Part shown: positions 11,971-22,845 of the stretch, in pieces
Numbering within the stretch: the stretch's first letter is position 1
Layout of the letters: each line of letters begins with the position of its first letter
From: Aquatica leii
Lineage: Eukaryota > Arthropoda > Insecta > Coleoptera > Lampyridae
Reading direction: 5' to 3'
Length of the DNA stretch: 64,000 bases
Assembly: GCA_035610365.1 (NCBI GenBank)
Contig: CM069435.1
Coordinates: 65,655,389 to 65,719,388, forward strand
The notes under the pieces: generated by a model
Seen by the model: the letters and a program-made list of their open reading frames with translations, nothing else
Databases searched by the model: none
Told to the model about the DNA's origin: nothing
Made by a program: the position numbers and the translations under genes

Positions 11971-12442
11971 GCCTTCTGTTATAATAACAACAAAATCCCT
12001 AATGAATGTTAAGGGATACTAATAATTGTGATATATAATTGCTTTAATAAACTTAAACAAGAGTATAATTTTGCATAAACAAATTTAAATTAAAAAGAGA
12101 TATTAATTTTATTCAAATATACTTTGACGTAAGATTAGGCTTGATTCTTAACATTACCTTCGGCAGTTGTAATAGATTTAACTCGAATGTGTTTGGCATC
12201 GACTTCAAAAAGTAACTTAATGTAAATAGAAATTTCGTCATTTTATAGTAAATAAATTAAATCGTTATTGTTTACTTTTTAGTGCATTTTATTTGATGCA
12301 TTTTATAAAAGATGGTTCTTTATTTTGTTTTTCTTTTTTTAGTGATTGCTAACAATGATGTTATAGTCACTGAAAACCTTGAAAATATACATCGTTCAAG
12401 AGAATTTCATGCTGATGTAAATTTGAGATACTTGATAGATCG

Positions 12443-12600
12443 GTTCGCCTCCTGGTGATGAACTCAAGTTGTTAACGATCAAATTAGTGATCCCTTTTTA
12501 TAGGAAGAAAATGTGATCGTTAACAACTTTAGTTCATCGCCAAGATGGATTTTCCTCCTATAAAACGGGGTGATTAATTTGATCCTTAGTAACTTAAGCG
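12443..12600. mobile_element. Back-to-back Penelope-like termini without an internal body
   Basis: 12443-12510 resembles the left terminus of the Penelope-like element at 31363-31440 (shared GGTTCGCCTCCTGGT and ATCAAATTA). 12550-12597 resembles the right terminus in the other orientation (TTTTCCTCCTATAAAACG, TTAATTTGATC). A palindrome with arms of about 31 bp (12450-12481 and 12513-12544, about 27 matches, centred on GTTGTTAACGATCA) joins them. There is no coding sequence between. It probably records an abortive insertion or an internal deletion. Confidence 0.5.
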
Positions 12601-13539
12601 AATTTCTGACTTTGTTCATTTTTCCATGGATCCCATCATCAAAATTTGACCAATTTAAAATAAGAAATCGATTCACATTACCTACATTTTAAAAATGTAG
12701 CCCACCTTAACCCTGCCTTCACGACCTGCCACTGATGATCAATCAAGTGATTTTTTTATTACACCGCGTCACGGGTTTATATAGAAATATTATATATACA
12801 TTTAAACAAGCAAATTAAGAATTATAATATTATTTCGATAATCTGAAAGCTGTTAAATAGTAAGGCGCCATTTAATTTATTCATGACCACGAGTTATAAT
12901 ACTTAATGACATACTTTTTTGTTGATCAAACATCAATTGTTACGCTGTAGATAAGCAAAGAGAACAAAAATGGTAAAAACAAAAAATTCGAAAGAAATAA
13001 GACGAAGCAGTAGACATTACACAAACAAAATCTAAAAACATTTTAAATGTTATAAAAATAATAAGAGTTTGTAATGCAACTCGATAAAATAAAGAGGAAC
13101 CAAAGTAATCAATTGGATGACAGGCATTACTAGAAAAGCCTAGATACGGAAACGATTCCCAAAAACTGAGAGGGAGATACTTTAAACCAAATATACAAAA
13201 AAACAATAAAAATGAATATGAGGATTGCAGAACATGCCTCATGAAGCAAGATTTTATTAAAACGGTTACAAGAAGAAATAACAAACAAATTCGAAGATGA
13301 AGATGACTACTGTTGTCTAGAAACATATTTGTTTTCTAAGTGATCTTGAATTTAATCTTGAGATCTTCTTTACAATGTTTCTACCGATTATTATGTGTTT
13401 TGTGTATATATTTTGTTGATGTTCTTTAATTTTCCATGGGCTGCTTTCTTCTGTATGAGTAGTATGAATGTTGCCACATTCGTATAAGTGTACTATATAA
13501 TTTTTGACTATTTCTCTCTGTCTTGAACTACTTGGTATC
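12601..13539. other. AT-rich DNA, no recognised gene
   Basis: A 128-codon open frame on the minus strand (12940-13326) is rich in Phe, Leu, Ser and Cys and matches no family I know. It is probably chance or the shadow of decayed element DNA. Confidence 0.4.
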
Positions 13540-14600
13540 AATTAAGTTCAGCTTAAGTCTGGCAAGTAGTATCGTTGTTGCGGTCTTCTGGTGCTTCTTC
13601 TATCTCCCCAAAGTCTCTATCTTTTAGTCGTTCCGTTTTTTTAAGTTTGGCAACATACCTGGCTTAGTTCCATTTCAGAGTACAAATTTTCTTTATTATA
13701 TCATCAGTTTGCGTTCTACCTCGTATCGTTTCGTTTGTTTTAATGTTATTCATAATGATCTGCTTTCTATTTATCTTTGGTGAATTTGAAGCTTCTTCAT
13801 TGTTTTTCTGGTTAACAACCATGTCACCGATCCATATGTTGCGAGTGGTTTATATACGTTCGTTCTAAATTTTTTAATTTTTAGTCGTATTGGTATGCTG
13901 CTCTCATTAACTTCATTCGTTTATTTATTTCTTAAGTTATTAAGTCTTTTGCCTATTATATTTATATCTTTATTTTCCCATCTTAGCCTTTTGAATACTA
14001 TTTCTAGCACTAGTGTGAACATCTTCGGTGATATGAAATCCCTTTGTCTTACTTTTCTCTGCATTTGTACTTTATTTTTTAACTTGTGTAATTTATTTTG
14101 TTTCAACTAAGTTTATGCATCTTTGATCTATTTTCGCGTTTCTCCTTGCTGACATCTATGCACTCATTTTCGATTAGTACTGTTTATAAATGTTTTGTTG
14201 TACTGTATATTCTCCTGAAGCCTGCTTGTTTTTTTATTTGGTTGTTAAACTAGAATTTCTGTTCTCTAATTCATATTGAAACTCTTCTAATCTATCTTTG
14301 CTTGCGATTGATCTTGCGTTATATGTGACTACGTAGAGTCGGCAGTCTTTTTTACCCAGGAATTCTTAGCACCTCCTGTTCTTATACTTGTCTGACCGCT
14401 GCCGTAGCCAGGGTTGTTGGAACCGATGAGGACTAGGGGCCTTTTCGTTTTTTGCACTTGCTTTTTGTATTTTGAAAGGAATTAGCCAGTAAAACAACAT
14501 CGCAGCAGTGTTCTAAAGCATTGCGCTTGGAGCCATAAGTGAAAGCTGAGATCCTTGTGAGGACCGGTTGAGGTGATTCTCCTCCCTTCATTATGGAGAA
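13540..14600 (-). mobile_element. Internally deleted LINE (RTE-like), minus strand
   Basis: Reading on the minus strand from 14600: a 5' region, then near 14300 the start of an AP-type endonuclease (TYNARSIASKDRLEEFQ). This runs straight into reverse transcriptase sequence: a KQASGEYTVQQNIYKQY trace that aligns with the usual QAGFR..STIDHI block, then RKVRQRDFISPKMFTLVLE near 14050 (the RQGD..SPKLF block, G to R), then thumb traces around 13850-13560 (ATYGSVTWLLTRK and a degraded WNW..H..R region). Most of the endonuclease and the N-terminal part of the RT are missing. Many stops and frameshifts. Clade assignment is tentative. Confidence 0.7.
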
Positions 14601-17284
14601 GCAACATTAACAGTAGCAAAGTTTGTAATTACCTAAATAGCTGCAAGTTACAATATCATTGACATAGGAAAAATAAAACAAAACCATTCTAAATGAGTGC
14701 GGGTAAAAACGGAAACATTTGAATTTGCTAAAAACATGAACGCTTATGTACGTAAACGACATTGTACCGATAATAGACGCAGGCATGCAAAAATTAATCG
14801 ACATAGGGATAATAAAAGTGGAGAAAATCTACTTGATGTATCAATTTAGCATAGAAACAGAAATTACAAACTAAATTAAAAATACCAATCAACAGGGAAA
14901 ATAGGAAATATTACGTACCACGACGCGACTTTTTTGTCAAATTATGTGAGAGCTAACAATTGCAAACTTTAACACCTTTAATCTTATGTAAAAAATTTTG
15001 TAATATACTAAAAGATTGATAAACTTAATTAAAACAAAAATGTTTAAGCTAATTATCTCACAAATTTTAATGAAACAGTTTTTATGGAACAAACAAAATT
15101 AATACGGAAAATAATTTTTTTTACAACGATTAATAGCTGCTTATTTCTTTGTTCGTGCACGCGCTGAGCATAAACGAATAACAGTCAAAGCAAAGTAAGT
15201 TTTTGTTTGCTAGTTGCACTAAACCACCGTTTCTTACATAGGTATACTGTCAATAATTCACATTTTATTCTTATTTATCGAACCAAAATTTAATACGTTG
15301 AATTTATTTATTTTGTTTTGTTTTTAATTTTTGTTTTTTTACTTTGCATGTGTATACCGTGTGAAACAAATCTTTGTTTTGTACCGGTTTTTATATTTCC
15401 TAGAATTATGCTAGTTTTTGTTGTAGGTTTCTTCATCGTCTATATATGTATTTGTGTATTCCGAATTTAGGTTTTTTTATCAGAACGGTAATCCTTGACC
15501 AAAAGAATTTACTAAAAGTTGTAACGAATATAATTGGCACTACGCAAACCGGATTCTTTTATATGATTGAATTAAGTTGGGAGTATATTTAAAACTAATA
15601 GTTGTCCGATTACTACTTTCGTTACTTTCTTATGAGTCATTATTTTAGAGTGACTGAAAAAGAGGTTAAATAAGAAAATTCTTAATTTATGGAAGAAATC
15701 TACAAAATATGTATGACAATGAACAAGCAACAAATTTGTTTTACATAAATATGTCTATGTGAGCGGTACGCATAAAGAATGCATTATGCAAATTACTAAT
15801 CGCGTATTTGTCTGCAATAACGTTTCCATTAACTTTAGCGCAATCTTTACGAAAACATATGTATACTACGACATTCCTCAACTGGTTTCCGTATCTCACG
15901 CTGAACAAATTATGTACTTAATAATAACAGCAATAAAACAATATGTTTAATTTTTTTGTTTTATAGTTAATAAGACGATGCTCCGGGACTTTGTAATTTA
16001 CATTTTAATTAAACATGCGATGGTCTTTTTTATTATGTTATAAGATTATTAGATAATTTATGCTTTGTCGGATCTTTTAGTACTTTTCTTATTATTACTA
16101 GAAAGCGTAGTGTAATACGTTTTAATATGGTTAATAGATGTAGGTCTTCATCAATGATTAATTATATTTCGCGCTTAGAAAATCGATAATGTATGATGAA
16201 AAAGTTGGATGTAGATTTGAAGTCTGGAAGTTTGAAATATGAGCAAAGACCGCAATGAGATGTATTATTTAAATTGATGTTGGTTCCGTCTTGCAACATA
16301 ACACCATCTCATAGTACAAAAACTTCTTTAGACCTGGGCGTTTCAAACTTAGACAAAGACTATGGAAATAGAGATAGCGAAAGTGAGAAAGGGAAATTTG
16401 TAATTTCTACTTTCTATAAAATAAACAGCGTTGCGTTCACTAATCTAAACTATACAAAGGATGAGACGTCTTCGTAATTAATCGTTGCAGAACGATTAAT
16501 TGTATTAATTTGTTTACACAATGTTAGAAACAATTAATGTCGTGTCATTGAAATTAAGATTTGAAACAGTAATTCGTGAAACAATATAATGTAATCCCTC
16601 GTATTTACATATTTTTGACAAGGAGCAGAGATGTCTTGTTATCGCTACGTTCAATAATGTATATGCACAAAACCCTTGATGTAACCCTAAATTTGCTTAA
16701 ACTTTGTTTAAGTTCATGTATTATTCTCCGTTGATTTAAATCGTTTGTTATTAGGCATAGATTTTTTTTTGAGATATAAATGGCACGCCAAATATATTTT
16801 TGTAATCGTTGGTACTAAAATCAAATTTAATTTTGTACATAAAATAGGTAAAATGCGAAATAGCAAAAGCTACATTACTTACATTAGAAAATTTAGAAAT
16901 ACCCTTATTTCAACTATGTATTTTATATATAAATGGTTTTTCTTTTATTTGTATTGTATAAATATTATTTTTTTACTATGAAATCACTTGATTATCTATT
17001 GATGTATTGTCGGTTGTGGAGGGAAACTTTTTTGTAATGGTGTAATGGCTGATTTATCTTAAAATAAGGAATAATATATGTCTGTATAAGGTAAAAAAAG
17101 ATTTTCTGAATTTCAATGTATTATTTGGTAAAAGTAACCCATTGTTTTTATTTATTATTTTGTTTTCCAAAAATTGATGTACATACATTTTTGTTACGGC
17201 TACAGATATAATGTGCGTTTTCGATAGAAAATTGTCACTATGAAACATAATAAAATAGTTTGGGGTAAATGATGTATAGATTTA
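14601..17284. other. AT-rich DNA without recognised features
   Basis: Scattered open frames of 60-78 codons (for example 15759-15950, 16274-16477, 16745-16981) have no recognisable domain. No repeat ends or RNA genes seen. Confidence 0.4.
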
Positions 17285-17960
17285 TTTAAAACTCACAAGC
17301 TTTCGAACGTGGTCTACGTTCTACTTCAGGTGACAATTAATAAAATGACAATTATAAAACTAAGGTAACTAGAAAAAAAGCAAATATTCGGAAAACTTGA
17401 TGAATGTTGTAAGTTCTTTTAGTTATAGCATTTGCTCGACGGTCTAAAAAAACCACCATTAAAAACTCTAGACGTAGCTTATAGTGTTTTTGGTGAATAA
17501 AGTAAAGATCAGAAAATAACAGGTAACCAGGTGTCAGATAAGTCATAACCATTGTCCCTGTTAAAGTTGTTGGGTACTTTAATAATTTTAATCGCTTCTC
17601 TGATCTTTCTTGAACGCCAGTTTTTGGTTTTAGCAATCGTTATAGTTTTTTCGAAGTTTATGTCATGAAAGTGTTTAGCGCGTTTTCGGTAATGGCAGAT
17701 TTAGAAGGTTGAAGTAAACCAAGATGTCTTTTGTGTTCTTGTAGTCTACTTTCAATAGTTCTACCAGTTTCTCGATTATATACCTTGCCACAAGCGCATG
17801 GAACTTGATACACTCCACAGGTGTTATGTGGAATTTTATCTTTTACCAAATTCAACAAATTTTTAATTTTCGTGGTAGTATTATAAGCAACTTGAATGTC
17901 ATGTTTCTTCAGTATTCTTCTAATTTCAAAAAAATTATGGCATGCTAAGAAGTCAATACA
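17285..17960 (-). pseudogene. Penelope-like element fragment with GIY-YIG endonuclease
   Basis: Minus-strand remnant of the C-terminal part of a Penelope-like retroelement. From about 17945: RRILKKHDIQVAYNTTTKIK, then GVYQVPCACGKVYNRETGRT and SRLQEHKRHLGLLQPSKSAI. This matches the GIY-YIG nuclease, including the Cys pair typical of Penelope-like enzymes. The usual VYIG reads VYNR, so a defining motif is lost. A stop near 17658 is followed by more diverged C-terminal sequence, then a hammerhead-like motif at 17292-17332. The RT part is absent, a truncation. Confidence 0.85.
17292..17332 (-). ncRNA. Degenerate hammerhead-ribozyme-like motif
   Basis: On the minus strand: CUGAAGU, a stem II of six pairs (GAACGU with ACGUUC around a short loop), then GAAA and GCUUGUG. 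The hammerhead core consensus is CUGANGA, stem II, GAAA. Here the last core base is U instead of A, which should abolish cleavage. Hammerhead motifs are known in Penelope-like elements, and this one lies directly beside the GIY-YIG fragment. Confidence 0.55.
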
Positions 17961-19043
17961 AACGTGTACATATCACTCCAAAGTGGTTTTATGACAACAT
18001 AACCTTAAAAAAAATATGTAGGCATTCCTTCATCATTCCTTATAGGAAAGTCGTGTGGTGACTACACCGGTTTCCCCGTTAATTTAATTTAAGTCTAACT
18101 AAACATGCGTCTTTCATTTATTGCTTTTAAGGAAATGCATTAAATTTCAATGCAAGATAAATAATTTTGTTCTAATGGAAACTGCTGCTGAATATCGTTC
18201 TACAAAAATGATATTTTTATTCTATGCTATGAAAACGTCTACGACGTAAAATCGACTTGTAAAAAATCTATAACACGCAAATTATTTATGATGAAAAATT
18301 ATAATATATTAAATATTGATCAAAATTTTAAAATTCATAAAGTTTGATTAGTTACTACCACCAATAGGAAATAGTGACGGATAATAGATTTGTCGTAGCG
18401 GTAATAGAATTAGTGTCGAAAAAACTTAACTGCTATTATTATGAAGTAGATTAGTTTAGCAGGTGCAATTTGAACGACGTAATTAAAAGTTGTCGCGAAT
18501 ACTTATTTAGTTCTAATTTACTACTAATATTTAGAAAATTGAAGAAGAGTGTCAACGCGACAACCGATACATCGGCTCCGTTACACGGCTAAGTAATATA
18601 TTAAATTAAACCGAATAATAAAATAATGTAATATTAAATTAAGTGTAAAAGTGATAATTAATAAAAACAAAGTAACTGTAGCGATCTCAGAACGATACAA
18701 CTAGTAGTTCATTTTTTAAAAATTCATTTACATATAAATATACAACTATTGTATTTTATAATAAAACTTAAGTAAACCGCTTGTTGCTCTCCGAAGGGTC
18801 GACCTGGAAAGTTAGGCGCGCGAATCGCGGTGTGCGTATTTGGTGCATATCACTAGATGATTAGAACATAATTGTATTAAAGAATTATTAAATTAAGTAG
18901 TAAGTATTAATTAAATTTCTCATTATCATTATTAAACATAAGAAAACAACGACGCTAATACATTAGAAAAAAAAATATATAAACAAGCAAAATGACCAGC
19001 AAAAAAAATTAATTACCGATAGCGACATTATTCGACGGATGAC
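17961..19043. other. Spacer, possibly the 5' untranslated region of the following LINE
   Basis: No coding signal. From about 18440 the sequence becomes somewhat less AT-rich (a GC-rich patch at 18780-18830) and may be LINE leader. The LINE's 5' end cannot be fixed without another copy. Confidence 0.35.
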
Positions 19044-19793
19044 ATGAGAAAGAGAAGAAGGTCTGAAATAAGAGATGAAATATTTGATAAATCAAGAAAA
19101 ACTCAAAGATCGCCAAATAAAACGCAAAGCGACGATGGAAAATTGGACCTATTAGTAAAAATGGTACAAGGGCTTACAGAAGACGTTAAACTTGTAAGAA
19201 AGCAACAAGAACAGTTCAACGTTTAAATGCTAAAAATACAAAAAGAAAATGCAAAATTAAGAAAAGAAAATGACAACATTAAGAAAGAAAATCAGAAAAT
19301 AAAAAAGGAGTTGACAGACATTAGACATAACCTTGAAGTAATAGATAAAGAAAATAGAAAGAATAATATTGTTATTCAAGGCATGAAGATAAAAACTAAT
19401 GAAACAAGAACACTAATACCGCAAGTAGAAAACTTTATGAAAGATTATTTGGAAGTAGAAGTTAAGGTGAAAGACGCCATTACATTAGGCACAAACGTAT
19501 GCTTAGTCAAACTGGAAAATGACAAAGATAAAGAGAAAATTATGATTAATAAAACAAAGCTGGGAAAAATACCCACCAAAAAAATCTACATAATTGATGA
19601 CCTAACAAAGACAGAAAGAGGAAAACCGAACCAATTACGGAAAAAAGCGGCAGAAGAAAAAAAAAATGGTGAAAACGTTAAACTGGAATATAACAAAATT
19701 ACAATAGATGGAGTAGTATGGAAATGGAACAAAGACAAAGAAATACTAGAAGAGATAAAAATAAGGTTTCCTGTAAATATTCCAAAAAACTAA
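19044..19793 (+). pseudogene. LINE ORF1, coiled-coil RNA-binding-type protein
   Basis: About 250 codons interrupted by one in-frame TAA (19224-19226). The N-terminus is basic. Residues about 60-110 form a Lys/Glu/Asn-rich coiled coil (repeated KENxKLRKEN type). The rest resembles L1-type ORF1 RNA-binding domains in layout (a NIVIQGMK strand, then DYLEVEVKVKDA, then LGKIPTKKIYIIDDLTK). Such proteins bind the element's RNA as a chaperone. It overlaps ORF2 by about 75 nt in another frame. Confidence 0.7.
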
Positions 19794-22700
19794 GCAACAG
19801 TATAAGTAGTCACAAAGAGACGACTGAGGCAATGGAAATGGACAAGAAAACGGCAAAAATAAACCAAAAACATAAAAATACGACGAACATTAGAATAAAG
19901 AAGTATGAGATGAAAGAGCAGAAAAGAACAACGTGGAAAATAGGCACATGGGACGTCAGAAGTAAATCGGAAAAGGAAAAAGAATTAGTGGAAGAATTTG
20001 AGAAAACAGATCTAGATATTCTGGGAATAACAGAAACAAAGAAGAAAGGAACAGGAGAATAAGAGCTACATATTGGTCATATCTTGATATATAGTGGAGT
20101 ACAGCATACAAGCAGAGCTAGGGAAGGAGTGGGATGCATAATAAAAAAGGAAAAAGCAAAATACATAAATAAATGGACGAGCATTACAGCGAGAATATTG
20201 CACATTGAAATGGATATTGAAAAACATAACAAAACTTCAATATTAGTAGTATATGGACCTGACGAAAATGAAGCAGCAAAAGTAAAAGATAAATTCTGGA
20301 ATCAATTAACAGAAATAATCGAGGCGATTAAAAGAAGATTAATAATAATAGGAGACATTAATAGAAGAGTAGGTAAGCGGAACGAAGAATCTGGTAAAAC
20401 AATAAGAATGCATGGCAAAAATCCCTTAAATAATAATGGAAGAAGACTAATTAATTTCTGCATACTAAACGATTTACTAATAACCAACACTTTTTACGCA
20501 CACAAGGATATACACAAATACACTCGAGAAGTAAAAAACAGAGGAGAGAAATCTATAATATATTACATTATAATAAACAGAAATTACAGAAAAGAAATAC
20601 AAGATACACGGGTGTATAGGGGCCCAGAATTATACACTGATCACTACTTACTAATGGCAAAAATGAGAATCCATTCGGGAGAGTATAAAGTAATGGATAG
20701 AACACAAAAGATGAGAAAAAATTGGATTGAAAAAATTAAAACATATAGACTAAAAGAGGAGGATTTAGCAAAAAAATATACTGCTGGAACTGAGTGGAAA
20801 TTAGTAAAATCAAAAGAGTGGTTACCAAACTGTCAACTGAAGAGCTATGGGAAAATGTCAAAGAGATCATGAAAAAAACGGCAAGAAAGGTGTGCGGCGT
20901 TGTGAAAATCAGTGAACACAAAAAACAAACCAGATGGTGGAGCAATGAAATAGGAAAAGAAATAAAAATTAAAAAACTAAGGTGGAAAGAATACTTGGGT
21001 AGTAAAGAGTGTGAAAAATTGAACAAATATAAAGAACAACGGAATAAAGTCAAACAAATGGTGAAAGAAGCAAAACAACAGGCTTGGAAGGAATTTGGAA
21101 AAACGATGGAACGTGACGCTGTCGGAAACCAAAACCTATTTTATAAAGTCTTAAAGTCCCTGCGGAAAGAAAAATCAGAAAAGATTAAGCATATTAAAAC
21201 AAAAGAAAGAACGTTAATAACAGAACAAGAAGACATTCTAAAGAGATGGAGGGAATAGTTTGAAGAAATGCTAACGGTAGACAAAATAACTCTAAATATA
21301 GAAGAAGAGCAACAGTTAGCCAACGTAGACATTAACGAGGACTCTGACATAAAAATAGAGGAAGTAATTGAGGCCGTGAAAAGTTTAAAAAGAGGAAAAG
21401 CATCGGGACATGACGGAATAAGTACGGAGATGGTTAAGAACCTGGGAAGTAAAGGTCTAGAAGTAATAACAGAATTGTTTAACAAAGCATGGCAAGATGA
21501 AAAAATACCAAAAGATTGGGAGATAGGGATACTTATGCCAGTATACAAAAAAGGAGATAGAAGGGAATGCTCAAACTACAGAGGAATTACATTAACATGC
21601 ATATTAGCAAAGACGTATGAAAAGATTCTAGGGAAAAGATTAGAAAAAATAATGGACACACAACTAGAAGATTCCCAATGTGGGTTCCGGAAAGGAAGAA
21701 ATGTGGAAGACCATATATTTACTTTAAAGCAAATAATAAAAAAGTATATTAGTAAACCGATATTTTTTTACCTTCATTGACTTACAAAAAGCTTTCGACA
21801 ACATACCTAGAAGCTTAGTGTGGAATAGTTTAAAACGAAGAGGAATAGATAATAAATTAGATATGTGCATCAAGAGCATCTATACAAACACAATAAATTA
21901 CGTAAGAACCGGTAACTCACAATCAGAGGAGTTCACGACTAAAGAGGGTCTACGACAAGGAGGAGTACTTAGCCCAGCACTGTTTAATGTAGTTATAGAC
22001 GATATAATGAAAGAAATTAAAGAAAAAACTAGAAAGTTAAAAGTAGGATACAGAAATTTGAGGCCAGTTGAGATAGTGGAAAGTGCATTCGCAGTAGACA
22101 TAATGATATACGCCAAAAATGAGCAGAATCTACAACATAATCTTAATCTATGGACAACATCATTAATGAATAGAAATTAAAGAATCAATGCTGAAAAGAC
22201 AAAAGTGATGGTAATAGAAAAGCATGGCAAAAATACATCAATAACAATATACGGGAAAAACGTTGAAGAAGTAGATACATTTAAATATCTAGGTGTAAAA
22301 ATACAGAAAAATTGTAAAATCGATGATGAAATAAGTGACAGGCTGGTAAGTGCAACAAATTTGTATTACTCCTTGAATAACACATTTATCAGAAAAAAAG
22401 AAATATCACGGAAAACAAAAATGATAAGCTATAAAGCAATCTTTAAACCAATCCTAACATATGGATGTGAAAGTTGGATAATAACAAACCAAATTGCTAA
22501 CAAAATGCAAGCAATTGAAATGAAATATTTAAGGGGTGTAATAGGCATAATGAGGCTAGATAGGATCAGAAATGATAGAGTTAGAGAAGAGTTAGATGAG
22601 GAACCGATAATAAACGTAATCAAACGACAACAATTAAAATGGTTTGGACATTTCGTCAGGATGGATGAAGGAAGATCACCGAAAGAAGTATGGCAAGCAA

Positions 22701-22845
22701 GATCAGAACAAAAAAGGAAAAGAGGAAGACCAAAGAAGTCATGGGACAATGGGATAACAGACTGAAAGAAGAGGGATTGAACTGGAATGAAGGAAAAATA
22801 TTAGCGAGACAGAAAAAAGAATGGGCTAAGAAGATATACGAATAA
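19718..22845 (+). pseudogene. LINE ORF2, endonuclease-reverse transcriptase, broken
   Basis: Nicks target DNA and reverse-transcribes the element RNA. Endonuclease: TWKIGTWDVRS, ILGITETKKKG, IIIGDINRRVGK, SIIYYIII (the usual IDY Asp is Tyr) and YTDHYLL. RT: GRKRASGHDG-type block at about 21400 (KASGHDGISTEM), YRGITL, QCGFRKGRN, motif A FIDLQKAFD (Asp intact after a frameshift at about 21770), RQGGVLSPALFN, and motif C FAVD where FADD is expected (about 22086-22097). The C-terminal part has LTYGCESW and WFGHFVRMD. Frameshifts or stops occur near 20062, 20800, 21258, 21775, 22180 and 22765. Two catalytic changes make it inactive even without the frame breaks. Confidence 0.85.

Larger units (their letters stand above)
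19044..22845 (+). mobile_element. Nearly full-length LINE with ORF1 and endonuclease-RT ORF2 (CFDP2-like, RTE-type)
   Basis: Non-LTR retrotransposon of about 3.8 kb of coding sequence in order: coiled-coil ORF1 (19044-19793), then ORF2 with an AP-type endonuclease (from about 19930), reverse transcriptase (about 21350-22180) and a C-terminal region ending at 22845. The protein resembles insect proteins often annotated as craniofacial development protein 2-like, which are LINE products. Frameshifts and stops are few, so it is younger than its neighbours. RTE clade is likely but not certain. No target duplication found. Confidence 0.85.

Noticed and set aside
12940-13326. 128-codon hydrophobic minus-strand ORF
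   Set aside because: Phe/Leu/Ser-rich with no signal or helix pattern, domain or splice context; likely chance in AT-rich DNA.
13895-14110. 71-codon plus-strand ORF
   Set aside because: The opposite strand reads reverse transcriptase (RQRDFISPKMFTLVLE), so this is its shadow.
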